Origin: Planctobacterium sp047947135
Lineage (GTDB): Bacteria; Pseudomonadota; Gammaproteobacteria; Enterobacterales; Alteromonadaceae
Reading direction: 5' to 3'
NCBI GenBank assembly: GCA_047947135.1
Contig: CP170457.1
Coordinates: 1,116,001-1,180,000 of the forward strand
DNA: 64,000 nucleotides
The notes below the pieces were generated by a model. The model was not told where the DNA came from, did no database searches, and was given only the letters and a program-made list of their open reading frames with translations. The position numbers were made by a program, and so were the translations under genes. Shown here piece after piece: positions 32,434-41,427 of this stretch. Numbering within the stretch: the first letter of the stretch is position 1; each line of letters begins with the position of its first letter.

Positions 32434-34860
32434 TTACATTTGCAAATTCGCTACGCCGGGTAATAGCTGCCCCGACTTGCGCCATAACTGCTCAAGCGTC
32501 ACCGGTTCTGATGAGCTATCGATGTAGGATAACAAATTGGTTAGAGCATCTTCTGTTTGCAATCTCGTGGCGGCCAGTATATAGGCCAGACCTTCAATTT
32601 CATCTTTATCTACAAAGACACCATCAAATCGGCGTTTGCCAAACTCCAGAATTGATAGCGCGTGGCCACTCTCTGCGGCCTGAAAGTATAAATGAGTCGC
32701 TGCTGGGCTTTGGCGATCTATCACAGCTTCGATCAATTGAGCTTGCTCGTAAAGTGACTGGATATGCCCCCATTCGGAAGCCTTTTGATACCAGGACAAA
32801 GCGCGCTGGAACCAGTTGTCGGACACTTTTTCTCGGGCACTGCTGAACAGACGAGCCATTTCATAGCCGGCTTTAGGATGTTGCGTTTCAACCAATGGTG
32901 TTAGTAACGATATCGCCATTTGATAATTTGCTTCCGGCAGTAAACCGCTATAGTGATAGTAGGCTAATTTTAAGCGACTGAGTTCATAGCCCTGCTGCAA
33001 TGCCAATTGATAATATCGAAAAGCCTGTTGATGATCCTGTTCCTTGACCTGTTCACCAAATTCATAAAGTTTACCGATTCGAAATGTCGCAGCGCCCACC
33101 TCTTTTTGACTCAATTTGACATAGGTGCTGTGTGCTCTGTCTGTATTCTGTTCTGCACCTAGCCCGCTCATTTCCATATCTGCGACACGCAGCACGGCTG
33201 GTGTATAGCCATGACCAGCTGCGTCGCGGTATAGCTTGGCCAGTTCGGGTGTCATAGAGCCTTCACCTAATTTCATTTCGATTATTCGAGCCAGTTTGTA
33301 TCCTGCTACCGGATTGCCTCTTGCCAGTAATTGTTGGAATAACACTTTGGCCCTGTCGAGATCTTGATGACTTTTGGGGGCTTCCATATAAAACTCGGCG
33401 AGTTTCATCGCTGCCTGAACATTACCTTGCTCATGTGCTTTGCTGAAATGCCATTGCACTTTGTCCAGAATTTCCAGACTTTGTGGCATTTCTTGATAAA
33501 GCTCAGCCAGTTGCAAATGGGCCTTGGCAAAATCCTCCTCCGCTAACTCCTGCAAAATGCGCCTTCCAGTTTCTTCATCGAAATAGTTAGATTCCGGAAT
33601 AAGCTGTTGTAACGCTTGTTCGTATAACGCCACCTGATGCCCGGAGTCGGCCGCAATAATCAACCAGCGCCAGGCAGTTTCAGAATATTGACCTTTGTCA
33701 TCCATCTCCCGCATGATTTGACTGGCATGATAGGCTGCTCCCGCATCGCCTTGCTCGGCGAACTTTTGATATAACAGCAGGGCGGTAGGCAGATCCTTGT
33801 CGGTACCCAAGCCATTTTTGAGCATATCTGCAATGCGCAGTTCAGAAGGCATATATTCCAGTTGTACCGCTCTTTGATACATTGCCAGGCTGCGTTCATA
33901 ATCTGTTTCTCGGATCTTACCGTCTCGGTAGACATCACCAATTCGAGTGATGGCGATAGGATCTCCTTGCTCCATTAAGTCGCTGTAAATGGCCATGGCT
34001 TTATCGCCATTTTGGGGCACTCCATCCCCATCACGATACATGTCCGCCAAACGCAATTTGCCATCTGTTACGCCACCTTTTACGGCCACTTCCAAATACT
34101 GGGCAATTTCAGCGCGACTGCCTTTCTGGTGGGCATCCAAAAACTCTGCTAATCGGTAATTTGCCAGTATTGAGCCCTGACTAATCAATTCCCTGAACAA
34201 TTGCTCAGCTGTTTCTAGATTTTGAGTGCTCGGTATTTCCGCTATTAATCCGGCTAAAGCCAACCCTGCGCTGATTTGTCCCGCATCGTAAGCGATCCTG
34301 AAATATTTGAGCGCCTTGTCTCTGTCGTGCTCAACCAGCACGCCATCCCGATAGGTTTTTGCCAGTAGCATTACTGCTTTAATATTCTCTGGTGCCAGGG
34401 AATCCAGCAGCTGCATTGCGCCAGCGACATCCTGTTCAGTCCATTCGCCAAAAAGTAACATCTTGGCATAGGTATAATCGGCACCCGAAATACCTTGTTC
34501 CGCCGCTTTTTTGAGGAGCTTCACGGCACGATATTTCTGCTCATCCGTGTTGCCAAACTCAAGTAGACTCATGGCCAATGGATAAACTGCTTCATCATTA
34601 CCATCAGCATAGGATTTTTCGTAGATTGCCAACGCCTTTAGTTGCTTCTCTGGTCCCAGTACGCCAGAAGCATAAAGTTTGGCTAATTCTTCGCTGGCCT
34701 CCTGAAACCCTTTCTCGGCCAATTCCTGGTAATGGGATTCTGCATCAATATACTCTTCCTGCTCCAAGGCCAGTCGGGCCGCGGTAAAGTCAGCACAACC
34801 GACGATACTACCCAGAATAAATAACAAAACGATGTATCTGAAAACTGGTTGCATGTTCAT
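32434..34860 (-). CDS. algK: AlgK-like Sel1/TPR-repeat lipoprotein, enlarged
   Basis: 808 residues from the ATG at 34860, which overlaps the AlgE-like stop in a TAATG arrangement. A lipobox I-V-G-C near residue 20 marks an outer-membrane lipoprotein. The rest is a long array of about 20 Sel1-like repeats (units such as A-x-x-L-A-x-x-Y-x-x-G followed by A-x-x-x-Y-x-x-A). In Pseudomonas AlgK (about 475 residues) scaffolds the periplasm and localises AlgE. This version is far longer, with extra repeats that could take over contacts made elsewhere by AlgX. The assignment rests on repeats, lipobox and operon position. Confidence 0.82.
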   Translation of the reverse strand: MNMQPVFRYIVLLFILGSIVGCADFTAARLALEQEEYIDAESHYQELAEKGFQEASEELAKLYASGVLGPEKQLKALAIYEKSYADGNDEAVYPLAMSLLEFGNTDEQKYRAVKLLKKAAEQGISGADYTYAKMLLFGEWTEQDVAGAMQLLDSLAPENIKAVMLLAKTYRDGVLVEHDRDKALKYFRIAYDAGQISAGLALAGLIAEIPSTQNLETAEQLFRELISQGSILANYRLAEFLDAHQKGSRAEIAQYLEVAVKGGVTDGKLRLADMYRDGDGVPQNGDKAMAIYSDLMEQGDPIAITRIGDVYRDGKIRETDYERSLAMYQRAVQLEYMPSELRIADMLKNGLGTDKDLPTALLLYQKFAEQGDAGAAYHASQIMREMDDKGQYSETAWRWLIIAADSGHQVALYEQALQQLIPESNYFDEETGRRILQELAEEDFAKAHLQLAELYQEMPQSLEILDKVQWHFSKAHEQGNVQAAMKLAEFYMEAPKSHQDLDRAKVLFQQLLARGNPVAGYKLARIIEMKLGEGSMTPELAKLYRDAAGHGYTPAVLRVADMEMSGLGAEQNTDRAHSTYVKLSQKEVGAATFRIGKLYEFGEQVKEQDHQQAFRYYQLALQQGYELSRLKLAYYHYSGLLPEANYQMAISLLTPLVETQHPKAGYEMARLFSSAREKVSDNWFQRALSWYQKASEWGHIQSLYEQAQLIEAVIDRQSPAATHLYFQAAESGHALSILEFGKRRFDGVFVDKDEIEGLAYILAATRLQTEDALTNLLSYIDSSSEPVTLEQLWRKSGQLLPGVANLQM

Positions 34861-36779
34861 TACCACCAGCCCCGCCATTGCAATTGCACACGATGACTGC
34901 GTTTTCTTGTTGCGCTATCGTCAAAGGCCGCTCCCGCCCAGAACACACTCGCCAACAGTTCAAGTTTGCTGTTTGGGGAAATCTGGCCACCAAAAACGAC
35001 TTCGAAGTTGCTGCCTATTTGCTTTGATTTGCCATTCACTGGAATACCTATGCGGCTGTGAAAGCTCTGTCTGTCGGGTGTATGCTGACGATACTGATGC
35101 AGTGACATCTGTAACCAAAGAGATTCATCTATCTGCCAACCGCCATGCATACTAATAATAGCAAGGTTTTCCAGTCTTGGAGCCAAAAGCTCGCCATAAT
35201 ATCGGCGGTTCAACTGTCCGAAGATCTGGGTTTTATTACTTGCCGTAACTGGCTGCGAGAAGTTGGGGCCATCATCCTGTTTTGGTGAATACGCGGCAGT
35301 AATACCCACCCCAAAGCCGCGTACATGATTTTTGTGCAGGAAGCCGGCTTGAATGCCCCATTTTTGATTGATATCACCGTCGTCCAGCCCGGCAACAAAG
35401 CCATTTTCCAGGCGCAGTTCTTTCTTGTCTCCCGAAGCAACAGCCACATCCAACCAGTATTTTTGTTCCGAGACCTTACCTATATCATTGCCAAAGGCGC
35501 TGAACTTCAACCAATGTAGCTCTGAGTGTCTATTGATGACATTGTTGCGTCGGACTTCGTTTTGCGGGACATCTCTGGGGTTGTCAAAGTTCTCATATAG
35601 ATATTCCGCCTGCACATAATGACCTTTAGCCCATTGATATTGAGCATTTGCGAAGAGTAATGAAGTGCCGCTGGTTTCCAGTCTCTGCTCATCATTAAAT
35701 CGATCAATTCCGGTGCCTACTAATCCATCCCACAGCCAGCGAGCGTGTCCCAGGTTTATATCCAGTAAGGTGGAGTCATAGCTGAATTGCAAAACATCCA
35801 TTTCATCCTCAATTAGCCAACCGCGTTCGCTACTAAGTCGGGTGCGCCCTAGTAACATTGACCAATAAGGTGAGTCGAACAACAGTTCCTTTCGCAGCAA
35901 TAGTTCTTTCAAGGCAAGAGAAGGACCGGCTTCGTTATCTCCATCCGTATAGAGATGTCGCCATTCATAGTTGGCTCTGATATCACCTTCCAGCAGCCAG
36001 TCTTGTGCAATCGGCTTATTAAAGGCGACACCAGCAAACAATTTGCTGCTATCTATTTCAAATGCCTGTTCCTGAGATTGAACATCGTCAAAATAGTAAC
36101 TGCGCAGGCCTCGGTAATAGTCTACTTGTGCGTCAGGTAATTTGGGTTCTTCCACCTCTTGTGTCTCCGGTGACCCGGCAATCTCAGTGCCTGCGGTCTC
36201 TTCTACATCATGCTTCAGACTAGCTGGCTCAACGGCTTGTGCTACTTCTAGCGCCCCCGGTTCTGGCAGCACGACGTAACCGTCAACGAGTTGCAGTTTC
36301 AAATTATCGTGTTCGGGTGCGCCTGTAGCCGCATTTATGTCATTGCTTGTCGAGGACTCCGGCGGGGTAATATTTGTTGCTGAAATGGCAAGTCGGGCCT
36401 TCTTTAAAGCGTCACTTGCTTGTGCTTCTTGTGAAGCGATTGCCTGTAAAACCTCTGCACCGGGTTCAAAAACCACTTCCTCATCAGGTTCATTTTCAGG
36501 TAACGAATTGGATGCGTCTTCTGGCAATGTGATTTGATTTGGTTCTTCATTGAAGCTGTAGGTAGGGGCCTGCGTCTCTTCATCAACGGCGTCGTCGCGA
36601 CTAGTATTTTCGATTCCCAAAGAGCCATCCTTTGTAAAAACACGTTCATCTAATGCAGGGGGAGATTGAAGTGGTTCTGACGCAGTAGATTTGGTGTGAC
36701 TCTGAAAATAACTATTGATGCCAAAACCGATAGCTAAACTCAGTAATATCGCGATAACCGGGAGTAAGATGTACTTCAT
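34860..36779 (-). CDS. algE: AlgE-like outer-membrane export porin with long N-terminal extension
   Basis: 639 residues. The C-terminal part, from about residue 215, is a beta-barrel with AlgE features: R-G-L-R-S-Y-Y-F-D-D, L-L-L-R-K-E-L-L, L-G-R-T-R-L-S-S-E-R-G-W-L-I-E-D-E-M-D, and aromatic terminal Q-L-Q-W-R-G-W-W. Before it are a hydrophobic segment (3-24) and about 190 residues rich in Glu, Pro, Ser and Thr. The hydrophobic segment could be a signal peptide or an uncleaved anchor; no good signal-peptidase site is visible. AlgE of Pseudomonas has no such extension. It starts by ATGA overlap with the upstream gene. It exports the polymer across the outer membrane. Confidence 0.85.
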   Translation of the reverse strand: MKYILLPVIAILLSLAIGFGINSYFQSHTKSTASEPLQSPPALDERVFTKDGSLGIENTSRDDAVDEETQAPTYSFNEEPNQITLPEDASNSLPENEPDEEVVFEPGAEVLQAIASQEAQASDALKKARLAISATNITPPESSTSNDINAATGAPEHDNLKLQLVDGYVVLPEPGALEVAQAVEPASLKHDVEETAGTEIAGSPETQEVEEPKLPDAQVDYYRGLRSYYFDDVQSQEQAFEIDSSKLFAGVAFNKPIAQDWLLEGDIRANYEWRHLYTDGDNEAGPSLALKELLLRKELLFDSPYWSMLLGRTRLSSERGWLIEDEMDVLQFSYDSTLLDINLGHARWLWDGLVGTGIDRFNDEQRLETSGTSLLFANAQYQWAKGHYVQAEYLYENFDNPRDVPQNEVRRNNVINRHSELHWLKFSAFGNDIGKVSEQKYWLDVAVASGDKKELRLENGFVAGLDDGDINQKWGIQAGFLHKNHVRGFGVGITAAYSPKQDDGPNFSQPVTASNKTQIFGQLNRRYYGELLAPRLENLAIISMHGGWQIDESLWLQMSLHQYRQHTPDRQSFHSRIGIPVNGKSKQIGSNFEVVFGGQISPNSKLELLASVFWAGAAFDDSATRKRSHRVQLQWRGWW

Positions 36780-37660
36780 CTAATCCCCAATATTTCGTGA
36801 AGTTCTTCAGTTTGTTGCAGTAATAAGGGTTTCCTTAGCTGGTTGAATTTATTCAGCAGGGTTTGCAATTGCTTAGCGTTGCCGACTTTTTCTTCAATTG
36901 CTTCCTGACCTTTCACCAAGGCAATTTTAGCGCGGCGGGCAAGACGATCCTGTTTTTGAATCGCTTCCCAGGAACTGTCACTTGCCGTAGTCTGGGTTTG
37001 CGTCTTGTTGTATTTGTTAAGTTCTATCAGGTATTTATCGACCAAATGGTCGGCAAACAGAACATCATTTTTATTATTCAGAGTTAAGCTTCCTAAATCT
37101 GATAGCTTCAACTCACTTATATTTAATAATGATTCATTTGCGGATAGTAACCACTCACTACTTGTAATGTCGTGGCAGTCAAGTTGGAGTTCGCTACAGG
37201 CAATCAGTTGACCATTCATCAATTGCTGATAAGCATCATAAAACAGCACTGAAATTGTCTGGTTTTCGTTGTCGCTGACTTGTTGTAAATAAATAATCTC
37301 AAAGGCAGCCTGCATATCACCTAGAAGTGCGGCTTTATACAATGTGTTAATCAGTGCGTTAAGCGGCTCATAGGACATTTTGCTATGAAATACCAAATGC
37401 GCCAATTGCCGGAGTGCGTCCATATTGCCGTGTTGCGCACCGACTGCGAGCTCTTGCAGAATATCTTTGCTGACTTGGTTGGTACCGGACTTGGAAGAGC
37501 GTACCGCCATTTTGGCAAGTTCGCGACGGGCATCTACGTTCCCTTCGTTCGCTAATCGTTCCAGCAGTACCATTTTTAGCTGGGCGTTTTCTTGTGCAAC
37601 AATCACATTGCTGCATAAGAGCACGGCACAGAAACTAAGCAGTATGATTAGTCGCTGCAT
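36776..37660 (-). CDS. Secreted Sel1/TPR-like protein of the alginate-like operon
   Basis: 294 residues from the ATG at 37660, preceded by GGAGG; it overlaps the AlgG-like gene by 13 bp. It has a signal peptide (I-I-L-L-S-F-C-A-V-L-L-C). Helical repeats in the first half (L-A-N-E-G-N-V-D-A-R-R-E-L-A-K-M-A, then A-Q-H-G-N-M-D-A-L-R-Q-L-A) resemble Sel1/TPR units. The second half has no recognisable domain and ends in a basic coiled-coil-like helix. It has no counterpart in the Pseudomonas alginate operon. A role as a periplasmic adaptor is inferred from position between AlgG-like and AlgE-like genes. Confidence 0.78.
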   Translation of the reverse strand: MQRLIILLSFCAVLLCSNVIVAQENAQLKMVLLERLANEGNVDARRELAKMAVRSSKSGTNQVSKDILQELAVGAQHGNMDALRQLAHLVFHSKMSYEPLNALINTLYKAALLGDMQAAFEIIYLQQVSDNENQTISVLFYDAYQQLMNGQLIACSELQLDCHDITSSEWLLSANESLLNISELKLSDLGSLTLNNKNDVLFADHLVDKYLIELNKYNKTQTQTTASDSSWEAIQKQDRLARRAKIALVKGQEAIEEKVGNAKQLQTLLNKFNQLRKPLLLQQTEELHEILGIR

Positions 37661-39102
37661 GCTCCCTCCACCTTTAGACACAAGGTAACGCCATCTGAAT
37701 TCTGCTCTATAAGGGTTAAAGTATGCTCAGCCAGTGCGCCATCAAATGAGGCAGAGCCAATACCTTGGTATCGGTTGTTTTGCAGTTCAACTTTAATGTC
37801 GCCAGTCGCTGATATGGCGGCATCGTAGTTTTCAGATAAGGAGTTGTTGTGCAAACGGACAACAGCGGTGGTTTTATCAGATTGCTCCTGAGTAAATACT
37901 CGAGCGCCATAAAGACCGTTATTGTCCAGGCGGTTACTGGTGAGCATCAATTGCAGCGCATCGTCGGCCTTGATGCCAGAAGCTGCATTGGCAACAACGA
38001 TGTTATTTAAAAAGCGCGATAGCCGATTTTCATTGATAACCAGACCATTGCCTTTGTTTAGCATTACAATGTTGTCTAAGAATTCTGCAGAATCTATGGC
38101 ATATCCATAGAGACCGTCCCCGCCACTGCCCTTGATAATATTTTCCCTGAATAACAGCGTTTGGATCTTGGACAGATAAATGCCTTCAGCAACTTTCGTA
38201 TCAACAAAAAGGTTGTTCTCCAGGTTTAGTTTGTCAGCGTACTCTTTGATAAAAAGATGTTGTTTGACAGAACTCTGAAAGCGATTTCCTTGGATGGTGA
38301 GCTTGCGTAAGTGCTCACCTCGAAACCCAACAAACATATTGTCAAAGTCATTACCGACAAAGGTACCGGCAGGTTGTCCGGTGGCTTGATGCAAATGTTC
38401 AATGGACAGGGCATCTAACTCTTTGCGGGTATTTGCTTTTAAGCTCAGTCCGGAAAAATAATGTTCACCTGGCTGGCCTAAATGCGCAATATTTGAGTGT
38501 CTAATGAAAGTAGTACTGGATGCGGCAGCGTATATATAAGGCCGTTGTTGCCAGGGGGTGACTATTTTAGTCTGAGTTAATTTTGCAGCGGACTGTTGCT
38601 GTGAATGCCAACCTCGAAGGGAGCTGTCTGATACATAAAAGACACCTTGGTTATAAATAAATACAGGCTCGGCACTGTCCATCAGCAATGTCGTGTTTTC
38701 AATAACAAGTGCAGCGGAATCACGAATAATTAACGGGACATGCAATGTAAAGCCCGCCGCAGATTGTGACAGTAATCGCTCGTCATCAACACGTTCTATA
38801 AGCCGCGCTAGTGATATCGCCCCTTTTGATAAGTAAATACCGGGAATAGCGCTACTGCGAGTTGCTACCTGTTGCTTTTTCTGAGGCAGCACAAAGGCTT
38901 TAAATCGCATGCTTTGAGGCAACGTATAATCCATGCCGATATTCATTAAATGGACTTGCGCTGCTTTCTGATTGACTGACAGGGATATCAGTTCATCGGG
39001 TAACTTGTGGCTCGTTTGAGTCGACGTGACCTCGGCAGAAATGTTTGCGCTGGCAAAGCATATCCACAGACCTATCAGACACCATGTCGCTAGCCTGTTC
39101 AT
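37648..39102 (-). CDS. algG: AlgG-like periplasmic beta-helix protein lacking the DPHD epimerase motif
   Basis: 484 residues (Pseudomonas AlgG about 540) with a signal peptide ending near residue 23. The N-terminal part carries AlgG-like G-I-Y-L-S-K-G and R-P-Y-I..H-L-G-Q segments, followed by about ten beta-helix rungs. By alignment of neighbouring rungs, the place of the catalytic D-P-H-D of AlgG is held by F-I-K-E (284-287). The C5-epimerase reaction is therefore doubtful, though the scaffold role of AlgG may be kept. It starts by ATGA overlap with alg44. It could also be a related beta-helix enzyme of different chemistry. Confidence 0.75.
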   Translation of the reverse strand: MNRLATWCLIGLWICFASANISAEVTSTQTSHKLPDELISLSVNQKAAQVHLMNIGMDYTLPQSMRFKAFVLPQKKQQVATRSSAIPGIYLSKGAISLARLIERVDDERLLSQSAAGFTLHVPLIIRDSAALVIENTTLLMDSAEPVFIYNQGVFYVSDSSLRGWHSQQQSAAKLTQTKIVTPWQQRPYIYAAASSTTFIRHSNIAHLGQPGEHYFSGLSLKANTRKELDALSIEHLHQATGQPAGTFVGNDFDNMFVGFRGEHLRKLTIQGNRFQSSVKQHLFIKEYADKLNLENNLFVDTKVAEGIYLSKIQTLLFRENIIKGSGGDGLYGYAIDSAEFLDNIVMLNKGNGLVINENRLSRFLNNIVVANAASGIKADDALQLMLTSNRLDNNGLYGARVFTQEQSDKTTAVVRLHNNSLSENYDAAISATGDIKVELQNNRYQGIGSASFDGALAEHTLTLIEQNSDGVTLCLKVEGACSD

Positions 39103-40184
39103 TGCACCTGCAGGCTAGATTGGGAAAAGGTGTCGATAGTGACATGCGCCACAGAGTTTAAATGTGCGACTGGAATGGCACGGTTTGGTTCGATTAGTAC
39201 CTTTGCTCGTGCATTTGCAGAAGTGTCTGCACCAGCACCAGAACCTTGCTCGGCAGTCTGATTGGCTAATACCCGCTGTACTCTGCCTTCAATAAATTCA
39301 CCGCTGGTGAGCTGGATCTTAGCTGTCTGCCCTAAGCGTATTTTTTTCACATCATCAAAGTCAATTTGAGCTACAACATTGAGTTTTGTACCCGGCGACA
39401 GTATTGAAAACACTGGCTCACCTTTGCCAACAAAAATGCCATCTGTCACAAATTTATCAACCAACGAACAGTCACACGGGGATTCGATCGCAGAAGCACC
39501 CCCAGAAATTAACTTAACGATACCCAGCAGTTGCCCCGTGTTGACATTGCTGGTCAGGGATTCAGCTTCCTGATAAAAACCATTGTCCGGTGCTCTGATG
39601 GTGGTTACTTGCCCTCCAACCTTTGCGCTGACGCTGGTTATCACAAAAAAGCGGTCGTAGACTGAGGTGCCGATGAATGCCAGCAATGAAAGGATAACGA
39701 TGGCAAAAAAAGCAAAGCCAGTGATACGTTTCAGGTGAAAAACAAGGTTTTCCCAGGTGGTTCTATCTGGTTTGAGACGCTCGCTGAAATCTTTGGCGGT
39801 CATTCCCTCTCGGGATATGACATTAAGCACTTCACCCACTTGCACCACTTCACCTGCCAGGAACGAATTGATAATTTGATGAAAAAGCGATATTTGTTCA
39901 GTGCCTAATTTTACGAAGCGACAGGCAGTCCTATCGTCAGAGATGTTGCGTAGCACTTCGATTTGCAGCGGTATTTCTGCTTTAAATACTTCAAAATCCA
40001 CTTGCAATGTGGCGTTAAGGTCTGTTTGTTTAGGAACAGAGTCAGGTAAATTTTCTACGGAGAGCCCTGCAACCGACCATTCTGCGACCCGATAAGTGTC
40101 GTTGCCGATGACAATATTGGCAGGGATGCGGTATCGGGCATGTTGCCGGTGATGCTCTGCTTCATGTACAAGTTGTACAGACAT
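39099..40184 (-). CDS. alg44: Alg44-like PilZ / membrane-fusion protein
   Basis: 361 residues (Pseudomonas Alg44 about 389). The cytoplasmic PilZ domain has the R-x-x-x-R motif at R13-R17 and an E35-W-S-V-A-G40 version of the usual D/N-x-S-x-x-G motif. A single membrane segment lies at about 153-175, followed by a periplasmic HlyD-like domain with C-x-C near residue 240. In Pseudomonas, c-di-GMP binding to Alg44 switches on the polymerase. It is the first gene of the eight-gene operon, so the operon is headed by its post-translational regulator. Acidic E in place of D/N is a mild deviation. Confidence 0.9.
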   Translation of the reverse strand: MSVQLVHEAEHHRQHARYRIPANIVIGNDTYRVAEWSVAGLSVENLPDSVPKQTDLNATLQVDFEVFKAEIPLQIEVLRNISDDRTACRFVKLGTEQISLFHQIINSFLAGEVVQVGEVLNVISREGMTAKDFSERLKPDRTTWENLVFHLKRITGFAFFAIVILSLLAFIGTSVYDRFFVITSVSAKVGGQVTTIRAPDNGFYQEAESLTSNVNTGQLLGIVKLISGGASAIESPCDCSLVDKFVTDGIFVGKGEPVFSILSPGTKLNVVAQIDFDDVKKIRLGQTAKIQLTSGEFIEGRVQRVLANQTAEQGSGAGADTSANARAKVLIEPNRAIPVAHLNSVAHVTIDTFSQSSLQVQ

Positions 40185-40322
40185 AAATTAGCCAACCATT
40201 GTAATTAATGCGTATGGAACCAGTATACTCTTTTAAATGTAACAGCCTATTAGACTTTTGGATAACTAAGTAATTGAAGCTGCTCACAAAATTACGTTAA
40301 ATTGGCAAATGCACGCTGTTTG
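40185..40322 (-). promoter_or_regulatory. Probable promoter region of the alginate-like operon
   Basis: 138 bp between yhhQ (same strand, upstream) and alg44. A TATACT -10-like hexamer lies at 40222-40227 on the minus strand, about 38 bp before the alg44 start, but no good -35 partner is seen at the expected spacing. No AlgU-type promoter match was recognised. Confidence 0.3.
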
Positions 40323-41006
40323 TCACCGCTCAATTTTAACTGAAAAGGGCGTAAAGTCAGTTTCAATATCATAAACATCGACCCCTTCCTGTGTTTTAAG
40401 AAAAGATACCATTTTGTAGGTTATCGGCGTCATCAGTATTTCCCACAACACTTTTAGAGTGTAGTTGCTAAACATAACCAATAAAACTTGCTCAGTGGTC
40501 CATATACCCAAAAAAGCGATACTGTAAAACAACATAGAGTCGACGGCCTGCCCGACTAATGTTGAACCGATTGTCCGGGTGTAGAGTTTTTTGCCTTGTG
40601 TCCAGATTTTCATTTTGGCCATGACGTATGAGTTCACCAACTCCCCAGTCCAAAAACCGATTAATGAAGCCAGGACGATGCGCCAGGTCGCGCCAAACAT
40701 AATTTCCAAAGAAGCTTGGTGGGGCCAGCTTTGCGCTGGAGGTAAACTGATAATGGCCCAACTCATGAATGCGGCAAATCCCAGTGCTGCAAACCCAGCC
40801 CAAACCACTCTTCTGGCGCGCTGATAACCGTAAACTTCTGTTAGGACATCACCAAAAATATAAGAAAATGGAAAAAACATCACGCCAGCACCGAAAATAA
40901 TACCGTTTACTTCAGTAATTTTGGCGGGGCCAATTAGATTGGAGCACAACAATACGGTGACGAATGCCACCATGACAAAATCATAATATCGGTATCGTTG
41001 TGCCAT
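40323..41006 (-). CDS. yhhQ: Queuosine precursor transporter YhhQ family
   Basis: 227 residues, inner membrane, six predicted membrane segments. VUT/DUF165 family features are F-P-F-S-Y-I-F-G-D-V-L-T-E-V-Y-G-Y, F-W-T-G-E-L-V-N-S-Y-V-M-A-K-M-K, and the T-I-G-S-T-L-V-G-Q-A-V-D-S block. YhhQ imports queuosine precursors (preQ0/preQ1) for tRNA modification. It starts only 2 bp after the ACT-domain gene, so it is the last gene of a gdx-ACT-yhhQ operon. Confidence 0.92.
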   Translation of the reverse strand: MAQRYRYYDFVMVAFVTVLLCSNLIGPAKITEVNGIIFGAGVMFFPFSYIFGDVLTEVYGYQRARRVVWAGFAALGFAAFMSWAIISLPPAQSWPHQASLEIMFGATWRIVLASLIGFWTGELVNSYVMAKMKIWTQGKKLYTRTIGSTLVGQAVDSMLFYSIAFLGIWTTEQVLLVMFSNYTLKVLWEILMTPITYKMVSFLKTQEGVDVYDIETDFTPFSVKIER

Positions 41007-41008
41007 AG

Positions 41009-41416
41009 TTACTCTCGGTGTTGTGTAGCAAGTTGTTCGATCGCTTGCAAAGCGCTATTCGCATCCTGGGCAGGAACAAAGATATGATCATGATAATAGC
41101 CAGCAATAACATTGGCACTAATATTTTCCTGAGTTAATGCCCCGGCAACGGCTGCCGTTAAGCCCACTGCCTGTAAACTGGAATGCACCTGCAAGGTGAT
41201 ACAGCGCATTGCCAGTTCGGCGTGAAAACCTGCTTGTTGTGCGGCTGCTTTAGTCAGTACCAGGGTGGTGCCTTCTGACTCGATGAATGTTGCCAGTGGT
41301 GCCAGTTTTAACCAGCTTTCTGGCGGTAGTGAAGTTGTGCAAAAAATAAATTCCTGTGCCAACATGACAGGCTTCATTTGCGTCAAAAGCGTAGCTAAAT
41401 GCGTTTCTCCGGACAT
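41009..41416 (-). CDS. ACT-domain protein
   Basis: 135 residues from the ATG at 41416 (M-S-G-E-T-H-L, the usual family start). An earlier ATG at 41431 overlaps the exporter stop as ATGA and would add five residues. Two ACT-like halves are visible; the second has V-H-S-S-L-Q-A-V-G-L-T-A-A-V-A and ends with an alternating beta strand H-D-H-I-F-V-P. It is a small stand-alone ligand-binding protein, probably for amino acids. No link to guanidine is known. Confidence 0.8.
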   Translation of the reverse strand: MSGETHLATLLTQMKPVMLAQEFIFCTTSLPPESWLKLAPLATFIESEGTTLVLTKAAAQQAGFHAELAMRCITLQVHSSLQAVGLTAAVAGALTQENISANVIAGYYHDHIFVPAQDANSALQAIEQLATQHRE

Positions 41417-41427
41417 TACCTGTTTCC

